From an uncultured bacterium (GTDB lineage Bacteria > Cyanobacteriota > Vampirovibrionia > Gastranaerophilales > Gastranaerophilaceae): a DNA stretch of 64,000 bases. Position 1 is the stretch's first letter. Each line of letters starts with the position of its first letter. This document shows, piece by piece, positions 26,238 to 35,135 of this stretch. The position numbers and the translations under genes were made by a program. The notes under the pieces are model-generated. The model saw only the letters and a program-made list of their open reading frames with translations. It was not told where the DNA came from and made no database searches. The DNA is taken from assembly GCA_905216055.1 (NCBI GenBank), contig CAJMSH010000004.1, positions 156,305-220,304 on the forward strand. Direction: 5' to 3'.

Positions 26238-28001
26238 TTATATCTCCTTTTTATATTGTGTTTTCGCCGGTGTAATTTTATCAGGTTTAATATTAAGTAT
26301 TCGAGCAACTTGTGTTGTAACTTCGTGGAATACAGGTCCTGCAACTGTGTTTCCCCAAATTGCACCAACTTTTGCGCTATCTACCATTACGTATACTAAT
26401 ATTTGAGGATCTGATGCAGGCAGGTAGCCTATTGTTGATGTATATGTGTATGGAGTATATCCGCTGCCGCCTTCTTTTGGTTTTCTTGAAGTACCTGTTT
26501 TGGCTGCTACATTATATTTATCCATTTTAATTACTGAACGTCCGTTATTTACGCTGGCTGCAAGTAATCTTGTTATTGCTTGTGCGGTTTCAGGTTTGAT
26601 TACTTGTGTGTGGTGAATTTTTGTATCGTATTCTTCTTGAGAATATTTTATAATATGTGGCGTAATTCTTACACCGTTGTTTGCAAGAGCTTGAACTGCC
26701 GAAATCATTTGGATTGCGGTTACAGATGTTCCGTATCCGTAAGACATTGTTGCATGTATTCCTTGATCCCAGTAAGTCCAATAAGGTAAAAGCCCTGAAG
26801 ATTCACCAGGTAAGTCAATTCCTGTTTTGGTCCCAAATCCGAATTTCTTCAATACTCCGTAAAATTCAGCAGGTGTCATTGTTTTTGCAACATTTATTGC
26901 ACCAATATTACTTGAATGTTCAAACAAATATTCTAGCGTAATATTTCCTGGATATGGGTGGACTTCATAGTCGTAATTTTTAATTTCCCACTTACCGATT
27001 GTTGTTTTACCTGTATCAAGAACTGTTGAATGTTCATTAATTTTGCCTAAATCCATTGCACTTGCAACTGTGATTGTTTTAAATGTTGAACCGGGTGGGA
27101 AGACATCAGTTAATGTCCAGTTTTTAAGTTGTTGAGGTGTTGCTTTTCTGTAATTGTTCGGATCAAATGTCGGATATACTGCATAAGCTAATATTTCTCC
27201 GTTTTTAGGATTCATAACAATTACAGTACCTCTCAAGGCTTCTTTTTCCTTAACCATTTTTTCAATTTCTTTTTCGCATACGTGTTGTATTGCGGCATCA
27301 ATAGTTAAGGTTACATCTTCTCCTTTTGGATTTGTTGTTGTTGCAACAGGGTCGGTTGTAAAATCATATATAATTTTGCCGTCACGAGTTTTTTGATATT
27401 TAACTGTGTTTATAACGTGTTCCAGTCTGTCTTTGGCTGTATATTCTACTCCGTTTGCAATATCAGCATCAAAGTTGTAATATCCGAGAACGTGAGCGGC
27501 AAGAGTTCCTTGAGGGTATTCTCTTGTGTTTTTCTTGCCTAAGCTTATTTCTCTCAAGTGAAGCTTTGCAATCTGTTTTGCCGTTGATCTGTCAATATCT
27601 TTTTTGATTGTTATTACAGGACCGGGTTTTTTCAATTTTTGCAAAAGAGTGTCTTTTGGCATTTTTAAAATAGGGGCTAAAATTTTTGCCAATTCTTCCG
27701 GAGAATGGTCATAATCTGCAGGGTGTGCATATACATCGGAATAAACTTTGTCTGTTGCAAGTTTTATTCCGTTTCTGTCATAAATATCCCCACGCATTGA
27801 AAAAATTCTTCCGACTCTTTGGCTTCTTGCTTTTGCTCTGTATTTGCCTACATCTACGACCATAATGAAAAATAAATAAATTATCAAAAGTGTCATAAAG
27901 CCTGCAAAAAATATGTGCAAAAAGCCAACTATTTTATCAAATGTCTTGCTGCGCTTTTCTAATTCGTTTTCCGGCTCTCTTTTTCGTAATCTTTCTCTCA
28001 A
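26238..28001 (-). CDS. ftsI: Division-type penicillin-binding protein (FtsI/PBP3)
   Basis: A basic cytoplasmic tail and one membrane helix (about residues 25-50) precede a dimerisation domain starting at RGDIYDRNG. The transpeptidase has the three active-site motifs: SxxK at Ser305-Lys308 in PPGSTFKT, SSN at 364-365 in EHSSN, and KTG at 501-503 in AAKTGTSRK. It cross-links septal peptidoglycan in the periplasm. No PASTA domain follows. Its position directly before murE supports the division type. The upstream mraW and ftsL genes of a full dcw cluster are absent here. Confidence 0.92.
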   Translation of the reverse strand: MRERLRKREPENELEKRSKTFDKIVGFLHIFFAGFMTLLIIYLFFIMVVDVGKYRAKARSQRVGRIFSMRGDIYDRNGIKLATDKVYSDVYAHPADYDHSPEELAKILAPILKMPKDTLLQKLKKPGPVITIKKDIDRSTAKQIAKLHLREISLGKKNTREYPQGTLAAHVLGYYNFDADIANGVEYTAKDRLEHVINTVKYQKTRDGKIIYDFTTDPVATTTNPKGEDVTLTIDAAIQHVCEKEIEKMVKEKEALRGTVIVMNPKNGEILAYAVYPTFDPNNYRKATPQQLKNWTLTDVFPPGSTFKTITVASAMDLGKINEHSTVLDTGKTTIGKWEIKNYDYEVHPYPGNITLEYLFEHSSNIGAINVAKTMTPAEFYGVLKKFGFGTKTGIDLPGESSGLLPYWTYWDQGIHATMSYGYGTSVTAIQMISAVQALANNGVRITPHIIKYSQEEYDTKIHHTQVIKPETAQAITRLLAASVNNGRSVIKMDKYNVAAKTGTSRKPKEGGSGYTPYTYTSTIGYLPASDPQILVYVMVDSAKVGAIWGNTVAGPVFHEVTTQVARILNIKPDKITPAKTQYKKEI

Positions 28002-28092
28002 AACTTATCCCTCTTTATTTTATTATTTTAGCATAAGGAATAGTAAAAAAAGTAAATATTAAATAATTTTAACTTTGTTGTATAATATTTTT

Positions 28093-29454
28093 ATGAAAAA
28101 TTTATTTTTATTATTTGGGTTGTTATTAATTGGAACACAGGTTTATGCATTTGATATTGTGTATCCTAAGCAAAATGATGTTGTAATAAATGCAAATTCT
28201 ACATTTTTTATCGGTTCATCAAGCAAGCCGTTAAAGATAAACGGTCAAAATGTCCCGTTACACCCAAGCGGTGCTTTTGCCTATGTTGTGCCGTTGAAAA
28301 ATGGCGCAAATACATTTGTGTTGCAATCAGATGAGCAGAGAGAAATTTTTGTTATAACAAAACCTGTTATAAAATCGTCAAATGTATTACCTTCTGTTTT
28401 TACGCCATATAATGCTAAAAAAATGTTTTTTGTAACAACAAAGGATGCTCCTTTACGTTCAACTCCTGTTGATAGTGGTATTAACAGAATGGCTCATTTG
28501 CCGAGTAATATGAAATTATGGGTAGATGGTGAAAAAAGTGGCTTTTATCGTGTCGTTTTAGGCAAAGATAATTACGGTTGGATTTCAAAATCCGATGTAA
28601 AAGCTGATAGCTCAAATGATTTTAATTTGGCTCAACTCAGCGGGTATGAATATCTTGACAGTGATGAATATTTTACATTTGTATTTCACTTAAACAAACA
28701 GGTTCCTTTTGAAATGGTTGAGGGGGATCCGTTTTTGATGAAATTTTATAATGTAAAAGATCAGGAAAATAATACTTATGTTTATGATTTTCCAATAAAA
28801 GATGCGCTGAGCGGAAGAAAATTGATTGGATACAGTGGAGAATACAATGGTAATGATTTTATTTTAAAGATAAGAAAACCTATAATTACAAATTCTTGGC
28901 GTCCTTTACATAATATTAGAATTGCCATAGATGCAGGACATGGCGGAAGTGAAAACGGCAGTATATCTTGTCTTGGAAATAAAGAAAAAGATATAAATTT
29001 AGCGATTGCAAAGCTTGTTGAATCTGAATTGAAAAAACGTGGTGCACACGTAATTATGACAAGAAAAGGTGATAATTATGTGAGCCTTAAAGATAGAGTA
29101 GAAATAGCAAATTACGGCAATGCTGTTGTATTTATAAGTATTCACGGAAACGCTTTACCTGATGGTGCTGATCCTAACAAAAACAGAGGTACAAGTATTT
29201 ATTATTACTATCCGCAGGCAAAACCTATTGCTGATATGATTATGGACACTGTCGTTTCAGAAATTGGTGTTCCAAATGATAAAGTTCGTCAAGGAAGTCT
29301 TGCAGTTGTTAGAAATACAAATGCCCTGAGTTTGTTAGTCGAAGTTTCTTATCTTATAAATCCTGAAGATAACGCAAATTTGATTAATCCTGAATTTCAA
29401 AAACAATATGCAAAAGCAATTGCAGACAGTTTAGAAAGATATTTCTCTAAATAA
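28093..29454 (+). CDS. N-acetylmuramoyl-L-alanine amidase (AmiC-like) with SH3-like domain
   Basis: From ATG 28093 the protein has a signal peptide (KNLFLLFGLLLIGTQVYA), an N-terminal beta domain, an SH3b-like segment (about residues 115-180, PLRSTPVDSG...YGWISKSDV), and a C-terminal Amidase_3 domain. Zinc and catalytic residues are visible in IDAGHGGSENG, EKDINLAIA, ISIHGNA and LLVEVSYLINPED. It cleaves the stem peptide from MurNAc in the periplasm, for example during daughter-cell separation. The frame is open to a TTG at 28075, but TATAAT at 28081-28086 lies between, so 28093 is the better start. It is divergent from ftsI. Confidence 0.9.
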   Translation: MKNLFLLFGLLLIGTQVYAFDIVYPKQNDVVINANSTFFIGSSSKPLKINGQNVPLHPSGAFAYVVPLKNGANTFVLQSDEQREIFVITKPVIKSSNVLPSVFTPYNAKKMFFVTTKDAPLRSTPVDSGINRMAHLPSNMKLWVDGEKSGFYRVVLGKDNYGWISKSDVKADSSNDFNLAQLSGYEYLDSDEYFTFVFHLNKQVPFEMVEGDPFLMKFYNVKDQENNTYVYDFPIKDALSGRKLIGYSGEYNGNDFILKIRKPIITNSWRPLHNIRIAIDAGHGGSENGSISCLGNKEKDINLAIAKLVESELKKRGAHVIMTRKGDNYVSLKDRVEIANYGNAVVFISIHGNALPDGADPNKNRGTSIYYYYPQAKPIADMIMDTVVSEIGVPNDKVRQGSLAVVRNTNALSLLVEVSYLINPEDNANLINPEFQKQYAKAIADSLERYFSK

Positions 29455-29473
29455 TTAAAACTGTTTTATAAAT

Positions 29474-29513
29474 AAAAATGGGGTGACAATTAAATTATGT
29501 CATCCCATTTTAT
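29474..29513. terminator. Bidirectional terminator between amidase and pepA
   Basis: AAAATGGGGTGACA pairs with TGTCATCCCATTTT (14 pairs, one G-T) around a nine-base loop. Runs of T follow on the plus side and of A precede it, serving both converging genes. Confidence 0.8.
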
Positions 29514-29535
29514 TATTATCTAAAAAATATTTATT

Positions 29536-30099
29536 TTATTTTTCAGTTACGTAGTTCAAAAGAGTTCTTACGCCTGCACCTGTTGCGCCTGCGATAAATT
29601 CTTTTTGAGGTTTTTCAATGTAGGCTGTACCTGCGATATCAATGTGACACCATTTTGTATCTTTTACGAATTCTTGAAGGAACAAGCCTGCAATTGATGC
29701 TCCGCCGTTACGAGAACCTGTGTTTTTCATATCAGCGATATCTGATTTTATGCTGTCCATGTATTCTTTGAACATTGGTAATTGCCAATAAGTTTCACCT
29801 GATTCTTTAGCGGTTTGGATTAGTCTTTCAATCATTTCTTCATCGTTGCCCATAATACCTGATGCAACTGTGCCAAGAGCTACCATACAAGCACCTGTTA
29901 ATGTTGCAATATCAATTACTTCATCAACACCAAGCTCGCAAGCGTAACATAGTGCATCTGCAAGAGTTAATCTTCCTTCAGCATCTGTGTTATCAACTTC
30001 GATTGTTTTTCCGTTTTTAGCTGTCAAAATGTCACCCGGTTTGTAAGATGAACCTGAAGGCATATTTTCACAAGCTGCGATAATCCCATGTACTTCCAT
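29536..30099 (-). CDS. PepA C-terminal fragment
   Basis: This part carries NTDAEGRLTLADAL and the C-terminal catalytic domain to GAGVRTLLNYV. Its ATG at 30099 is an internal Met and has no Shine-Dalgarno. Alone it lacks the metal-binding Lys and is unlikely to be active. Confidence 0.6.
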   Translation of the reverse strand: MEVHGIIAACENMPSGSSYKPGDILTAKNGKTIEVDNTDAEGRLTLADALCYACELGVDEVIDIATLTGACMVALGTVASGIMGNDEEMIERLIQTAKESGETYWQLPMFKEYMDSIKSDIADMKNTGSRNGGASIAGLFLQEFVKDTKWCHIDIAGTAYIEKPQKEFIAGATGAGVRTLLNYVTEK

Positions 30100-30111
30100 A
30101 TCAGGTTTTAA

Positions 30112-30936
30112 TTAAGCTAACGCTCTCATAACTCCTAATATGCAAGCTGCACCTGACATATCATCTTTCATTGTAAGCATTGATGATGCAGGTTTAATAT
30201 CAAGACCGCCGGCATCAAAACAGATACCTTTACCGATAAGTGCAATCTTTTTCTTTACATTTTTGCCTGTATATTTCATGTGAATGAATTTTGGCGGTTG
30301 AACACTTCCTTGTCCGACTGCTAAATATGCACCCATTCCCATTCTTTCAACTTCTTCTTTATCAAAAACTTTTGTTTCTACGCCTTCAATATTTTTAGCA
30401 ATTTCTGCAAGTTTTGTCGGTGTTGCAATTTGTGCAGGTGTGTTTGCAAGATCTCTTGTAAATTTCATTGCTTCACCAAAGATAATTCCTTCTTGAACTT
30501 CGCTTTCTGAAAATCTTGCAAAAGTGATTTCATCTAAATGAGGTGCTTTTACTGATTTGTATTTGTCATAAGCGTAGTCTGCAATCATAGCCCCAATTGC
30601 TGCTGATTTACCGTAATCAGTGTTTACATCAAAATCGAAGATAGCTTTTTTAGCGTGAATTTGATGTAATTTTTTAACTGCTTTTGCAACAGCTTCTCTC
30701 ATTTTATTGTGGTCAAATTCTTCTTTTTTACCAAATCCTATTACAAGAATTTTGTCTGCAGGAATTTGACCTAAAGTGTGCATTAAATATGTTTGACCGA
30801 ATTTGCCTTCAAAATGATCTTTATCTACGGCATAAGTATTAATTAATTCCTGAGAAGTTCTTTCTTCTTCAAATTTGTTGATAACCAAAACTTCTGTAGG
30901 AACATCTTTAACGTTTTGTGAAACTTTAATTTCCAT
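30112..30936 (-). CDS. PepA N-terminal fragment
   Basis: The true start is ATG 30936 (MEIKVSQNV), with AAGGAG upstream; the frame is open to 31158 but the extra 74 residues are not family sequence. It includes the N-terminal macro-like domain and half of the metal site, and stops at the TAA after MRALA. Confidence 0.7.
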   Translation of the reverse strand: MEIKVSQNVKDVPTEVLVINKFEEERTSQELINTYAVDKDHFEGKFGQTYLMHTLGQIPADKILVIGFGKKEEFDHNKMREAVAKAVKKLHQIHAKKAIFDFDVNTDYGKSAAIGAMIADYAYDKYKSVKAPHLDEITFARFSESEVQEGIIFGEAMKFTRDLANTPAQIATPTKLAEIAKNIEGVETKVFDKEEVERMGMGAYLAVGQGSVQPPKFIHMKYTGKNVKKKIALIGKGICFDAGGLDIKPASSMLTMKDDMSGAACILGVMRALA

Positions 30937-31131
30937 AATGTCTCTCTCCTTTTTACGCTTGTTAGTATAACATTTTATCCGGTATTTGTAAATCCGTTTC
31001 TTATGTATCAATTTAAAAATTACTACTATACAAAAAACTATTCTCATGATATGATGTAGACAGATGTAGTAGGTAAATATTTTTTGGAAATATATGCAAT
31101 AAAATTTATTTAAATAATTAAATAGTTTGTG

Positions 31132-31156
31132 GCTCGATAGGATATATGTATCGAGC
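31132..31156 (+). promoter_or_regulatory. Hairpin in the spacer before rny
   Basis: GCTCGATA (31132-31139) pairs with TATCGAGC (31149-31156). It lies about 50 bases before the rny start in the 267-base gap between divergent pepA and rny. There is no T run, so a leader structure or operator is more likely than a terminator. Nothing else is clear in that gap. Confidence 0.4.
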
Positions 31157-31203
31157 ATTGCGTGTATTATTAAAAAATAGAAAAGGATAAGGTATAAAAC
31201 TTT

Positions 31204-32724
31204 ATGGACTTTTTATTGATTATTGCGATTATTGCGGTAATAGCATTAATCGCTGTGCTGTTTGTCCAGCAAAGCAAAACTAAATCCGTGCTATTATCTG
31301 TCGAAAAAGATAAAAAAGCATTGGAAGAGAAAGAAAAACTGCTCCTAAAAGAGGCTAGAATTAAAGCAATCGAAGAATTGCAGGATGACAGAGAGAAACT
31401 TAACGAAGAAGAAAGAGAAAGAAGACAAGAACTTGCAAGACAAGAACAAAAATTAGCAAAACGTGAAGATGTTCTTGAAGACAAAATTCAGGAATATACT
31501 GAAAAAGATTTGCAAGCTCAAAGAAAATTAGATGAATTATTAGAAAAAGAAGATTATTTGGCTGAAATCGTACAAAAACAGACAACAGAACTTGAAAGAA
31601 TTTCAGGAATGTCTGCAGAAGATGCAAAAAATATGTTACTTGATCAGCTAAAACATGATTTAGCTCAGGAACAAATGCAGTTAATCCGCGAAAATGAAGC
31701 TAAAATAAAAGAAACATCTTTGGAAAAAGCAAAAGAAATTTTGTCAACAACAATGCAAAGATGTATGATAGAACAAGTCGTTGAAACGACAGTATCAGTT
31801 GTAGCACTTCCAAATGATGAAATGAAGGGACGTATAATCGGTAGAGAAGGCCGTAATATCAGAGCTTTGGAAACTTTAACGGGAGTTGATTTAATTATTG
31901 ATGATACGCCTGAAGCTGTTGTTTTATCAAGCTTTGATCCTGTAAGACGTGAAATCGCTAAATTAGCGTTGGAAAAATTAATCGTTGATGGGCGTATTCA
32001 CCCTGTAAGAATTGAAGAAATGGTTGAAAAAGCTCAAGATGAAATTGATAAAAAAATCTGGGAAGAAGGCGAAAATGCAGCTTTAGAAATGGGTGTTATG
32101 GGCTTAAATAAAGAGCTTATAAAAACTCTTGGACGCCTTTATTACAGAACAAGTTACGGTCAAAATGTTTTAAAACATTCGCTTGAAGTTGGTCATATTG
32201 CAGGCATGTTGGCTGCTGAAATCGGCGCAAATGAAAAAATCGCCAAACGTGCAGGTCTTTTGCATGATATAGGTAAGGCAGTTGATCAGACTCAAGAAGG
32301 TACACATATTCAACTTGGTGTTGAACTTGCAGCAAGATATGGTGAAAGACCTGAAGTTATCCACGCAATTGAGGCTCACCATGATGATGTTGTAGCTAAT
32401 ACAATTGAAGCTGTTTTAGTTAAGGTTGCTGATGCAATTTCAGCAGGCAGACCAGGCGCAAGACGTGATACTTTGGAAATTTATATTAAACGTCTTCAAA
32501 AAATTGAAGAAATCGTAAACAGTTACGATGGTATAAAACAATCTTTTGCGGTTCAGGCAGGTCGTGAAGTTAGAATTATTGTTGAATCTGAAAGATTTGA
32601 CGATTTAGCATCACAAAAACTTGCAAGAGATGTTGCAAAACGTATTGAAGATGAACTTGATTATCCTGGACAAATCAGGGTAACAGTTGTTAGAGAATTC
32701 AGAACAACTGAAATTGCTAAATAA
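31204..32724 (+). CDS. rny: Ribonuclease Y
   Basis: The membrane-bound endoribonuclease starts mRNA decay. It has an N-terminal membrane helix (about residues 1-22), a long charged coiled coil (about 30-195), a KH RNA-binding domain with GRIIGREGRNIRALETLTGVD, and an HD domain with AGLLHDIGKAVD carrying the catalytic His-Asp pair and EAHHDDV downstream. Length (506) and domain order are canonical. It is the first gene of a same-strand run including a YmdB-like protein, as in Bacillus. AAGGATAAGG precedes the ATG. Confidence 0.96.
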   Translation: MDFLLIIAIIAVIALIAVLFVQQSKTKSVLLSVEKDKKALEEKEKLLLKEARIKAIEELQDDREKLNEEERERRQELARQEQKLAKREDVLEDKIQEYTEKDLQAQRKLDELLEKEDYLAEIVQKQTTELERISGMSAEDAKNMLLDQLKHDLAQEQMQLIRENEAKIKETSLEKAKEILSTTMQRCMIEQVVETTVSVVALPNDEMKGRIIGREGRNIRALETLTGVDLIIDDTPEAVVLSSFDPVRREIAKLALEKLIVDGRIHPVRIEEMVEKAQDEIDKKIWEEGENAALEMGVMGLNKELIKTLGRLYYRTSYGQNVLKHSLEVGHIAGMLAAEIGANEKIAKRAGLLHDIGKAVDQTQEGTHIQLGVELAARYGERPEVIHAIEAHHDDVVANTIEAVLVKVADAISAGRPGARRDTLEIYIKRLQKIEEIVNSYDGIKQSFAVQAGREVRIIVESERFDDLASQKLARDVAKRIEDELDYPGQIRVTVVREFRTTEIAK

Positions 32725-32735
32725 AATATTTGTAG

Positions 32736-32791
32736 TTTTAAAGACAGGAAGGAAAGCTGTTTTAAAAAAGCCGTACTTCCTGCTCTTAAAA
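32736..32791 (+). promoter_or_regulatory. Long hairpin between rny and the YmdB-like gene
   Basis: TTTTAAAGACAGGAAG (32736-32751) faces CTTCCTGCTCTTAAAA (32776-32791); most of the 16 positions pair. No T run follows and the next ATG is 17 bases on. It could be a processing site or attenuator between the two cistrons. Confidence 0.5.
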
Positions 32792-32807
32792 CCTTAGGAT
32801 TAAGATA

Positions 32808-33635
32808 ATGAGTGATGATAAAATTTTAAAAATAATATTTTTTGGAGATTTGGTTGGCAGACCTGGCAGAAATGCTTTGAAGGATTTTTTGGCCGAAAAT
32901 AAATCAAATTACGATTTTGTCATTGCTAATGTTGAAAATGCGTCTCACGGTTTTGGTTTAACTTTAAAAAATTATAATGAATTATCCGAATATGGAATTG
33001 ATTGTATGACTTCAGGCAACCATGTTTGGGATAAAAAAGAGATTTTTAACTACATCGACAGTGCTGACAAATTAGTCAGACCTTTTAATTACCCGAAAAA
33101 TACTCCGGGGTTCGGAAGCAGAATTTTTGAATTGGAAAATGGATGCAAAATTGCAGTAATAAATGTGTTAGGCCGAGTATTTATGGCTCCTGTAGAATCC
33201 CCTTGGACTGTTGTTAAGGAAGAAATTGAACGTTTAAAATCAATTACACCAATTGTGATTGTTGATTTTCATGCAGAAGCAACAGCAGAAAAAATATGTT
33301 TTGGAAAATTCTGTTCTGAATTAGGAGTTAGTGCATTTTTCGGTACACATACTCATGTGCAAACTGCGGATGAACATATTGTAAATAATATGGGTTATAT
33401 AACTGATGCAGGTTTTTGCGGAAGTTTTGATAGTGTTATCGGAATGGATTACAGTACCTCTTTAAACCGTTTTACAACGGTTATTCCTGAAAGATACGAT
33501 GTAGCAGATAGCGATGTTGTCCAGATTAATGCTGTTGAAGTTGACATAAATCAATCCAGCGGGCATACTGTCGCTATAAAAAGAGTTTTTTGTTATGTAG
33601 ATAAAAGTAAAAAGGAAGAGGAAAATGAAAAGTGA
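32808..33635 (+). CDS. YmdB-like metallophosphoesterase (TIGR00282 family)
   Basis: The protein has the calcineurin-like di-metal motifs FFGDLVGRPGR, VENASHGFG, TSGNHVWDKKE, VDFHAEAT, and GTHTHVQTAD near the C-terminus. The family member YmdB of Bacillus is a 2',3'-cyclic nucleotide phosphodiesterase that interacts with RNase Y. Being directly downstream of rny supports a role in RNA turnover or signalling. The length of 275 residues is typical. The stop overlaps the next gene by 11 bases. Confidence 0.9.
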   Translation: MSDDKILKIIFFGDLVGRPGRNALKDFLAENKSNYDFVIANVENASHGFGLTLKNYNELSEYGIDCMTSGNHVWDKKEIFNYIDSADKLVRPFNYPKNTPGFGSRIFELENGCKIAVINVLGRVFMAPVESPWTVVKEEIERLKSITPIVIVDFHAEATAEKICFGKFCSELGVSAFFGTHTHVQTADEHIVNNMGYITDAGFCGSFDSVIGMDYSTSLNRFTTVIPERYDVADSDVVQINAVEVDINQSSGHTVAIKRVFCYVDKSKKEEENEK

Positions 33636-34479
33636 TTTGCACATTCACACCCTTTATTCGGACGGTGTTTTCTCGCCCGAAAAGATTGTCGACACTGCAA
33701 TAGATGTAGGACTTCAGGCAATTGCTTTGACTGATCACGATAATATTTTGTCGTATAAGGTAGCAAAAGACTATTTAAAAAAGGAAAATAAAGAAGATAA
33801 ATTAGAGATTATTCAGGGTATTGAGGTTAATACTCTTTATAAAAATTATGAAGTTCATATTTTGGGCTATTTAATGGACGTTACAAACAGTGATTTCCAA
33901 GAGCTTTTGAAAGTTCAACAGCAGGCTCGTATAAAGCAGACAAAAGAAATATTGAGTTTGTTGGCTAAAAAAGAAGGTATAAGAATTAAATTTGATGATA
34001 TCAAAAAACAAGTTGCGCCGGGTGGAAGTATAGGACGTCCTCATATTGCAAAAGCTATTACAAATGCAGGTGGAACAACAAGTGTTATGGAAGCTTATGC
34101 AAAATATATCCATGATGATTCTCCTGTTTATGTACAAAGAAAAACTGTTTCTCCGCAAGATGCGGTTGAAATTATCTATGATGCAGGTGGCGTTCCTGTT
34201 ATTGCCCATCCTCATGATCTTGATATTGCCGAAAGTTTGATAAAAGAGCTTATGCAATACGGTTTGAGAGGAATTGAAGCTTATCATAGAAAACATACGC
34301 CTGCTTGTGTTGAGTATTTTTCTTCTATGGCAGAAGAATTAGGTCTTATAGTTACAGGCGGATCTGATTTTCACGCTCCAAATATTATGAATGGGCAGAT
34401 TATTCTCGGCAAAAATTTCGTACCTGAATGGGTTTATGATAAGTTGCTGGAAGAAAAAAAACGTATTGATATGGCTTAA
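33625..34479 (+). CDS. PHP-domain phosphoesterase (TrpH/RNase AM-like)
   Basis: The protein shows the PHP metal-binding motifs in order: DLHIHTLYSDG at residues 4-14, ALTDHDN, GIEVNT, PVIAHPHD, and SDFHAPN near the end. Relatives act as 5'-3' exoribonucleases or 3',5'-nucleotide phosphatases. AGGAAGAGG precedes the ATG inside the previous gene, so translation is coupled. Its place after rny and the YmdB-like gene suggests a joint role in RNA decay. The exact substrate is not shown by sequence. Confidence 0.87.
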   Translation: MKSDLHIHTLYSDGVFSPEKIVDTAIDVGLQAIALTDHDNILSYKVAKDYLKKENKEDKLEIIQGIEVNTLYKNYEVHILGYLMDVTNSDFQELLKVQQQARIKQTKEILSLLAKKEGIRIKFDDIKKQVAPGGSIGRPHIAKAITNAGGTTSVMEAYAKYIHDDSPVYVQRKTVSPQDAVEIIYDAGGVPVIAHPHDLDIAESLIKELMQYGLRGIEAYHRKHTPACVEYFSSMAEELGLIVTGGSDFHAPNIMNGQIILGKNFVPEWVYDKLLEEKKRIDMA

Positions 34480-34493
34480 ACAAAAGAGGTTTT

Positions 34494-35135
34494 ATGGCAG
34501 GAAAAAATCGCTGGAAACTTGAATATTCAATCGCATTATTTGTGATGTTTGGTGTTGTATTGCTAATTGCTCCGTTTTCTTTTGAAAATTCAAGGCAGGC
34601 AAATTTTATTTCTAAATGGAATGAAAAACTTAATCGTGTTGAATATATGTTTTCGGTTATAAATGCTCATATAACAGATGATATGATTAAGAGTATGAAC
34701 AGAGCGAAAACTCCTCAAGAACGCGAGGAGCTTTTGCTTACTGTTGTAAAGCCTTATTTGAGAATCAACACTGATAATTATCCTATAAGACATTACAGAC
34801 CTCGTTATATGAACGGAAATCGGGTTTATAGAGGTCAGTTGTATTTTTTTGATGACTTTTATTTTGCTGAAAATAATACAATTGTCGGTTTTAAGGATAT
34901 AAAAACTGATAAATCTTCAGATGTATGGTTTATAATGATGTTTGATATGAACGGACTTTTGCCGCCAAACAGATGGGGAAAGGATATTTTCGGTATAAAT
35001 ATTTATGATGGTGGAATAATTGAACCTTTTGGATTTGATAAAAGCATGCAAGAACTCAAAAAGGATTGTTCTGAATCAGGTACAGGAGTGGATTGTTCTT
35101 ATTATTATAAAATAGGCGGTGGGTTTGATGACTGA
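34494..35135 (+). CDS. Pilin-like membrane-anchored protein without a class III processing site
   Basis: A basic N-terminus and one hydrophobic helix (SIALFVMFGVVLLIAPF, about residues 11-27) precede a soluble domain. No GFTLAE-type cleavage site is seen. The C-terminal domain has DMNGLLPPNRWGKDIF, matching the motif DxNGxxxPNxxGxDxF in all four prepilin-like proteins of the window, and two late cysteines. It is probably a divergent pilin-like protein that lost or never had the peptidase site. AGAGG precedes the ATG. It sits 14 bases after the PHP gene and overlaps the next gene, so it is part of the rny operon. Confidence 0.65.
   Translation: MAGKNRWKLEYSIALFVMFGVVLLIAPFSFENSRQANFISKWNEKLNRVEYMFSVINAHITDDMIKSMNRAKTPQEREELLLTVVKPYLRINTDNYPIRHYRPRYMNGNRVYRGQLYFFDDFYFAENNTIVGFKDIKTDKSSDVWFIMMFDMNGLLPPNRWGKDIFGINIYDGGIIEPFGFDKSMQELKKDCSESGTGVDCSYYYKIGGGFDD

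Larger units (their letters stand above)
29536..30936 (-). pseudogene. pepA: Leucyl aminopeptidase interrupted by an in-frame TAA
   Basis: The two reading frames are parts of one M17 aminopeptidase in the same frame, separated only by a TAA (30112-30114) and four codons (LKPD). The first part ends with GVMRALA and the second resumes MEVHGIIAACENMPSG, exactly as in intact PepA. Active-site residues are split: Lys and Asp in GGLDIKPASSMLTMKDDMSG before the stop, and the metal-binding NTDAEGRL after it. A single base change from GAA would explain it. A good AAGGAG precedes ATG 30936. It may be a recent pseudogene, a sequencing error, a strain variant, or a case of readthrough. No frameshift or other damage is visible. 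Confidence 0.85.

Noticed and set aside
30112..30114. Stop-codon reassignment as an explanation for the TAA in pepA
   Set aside because: Many genes in the window end in TAA, so the codon functions as a stop here.
30937..31158. N-terminal extension of the pepA frame
   Set aside because: The 74 extra residues are not PepA-like and a strong Shine-Dalgarno stands directly before ATG 30936.
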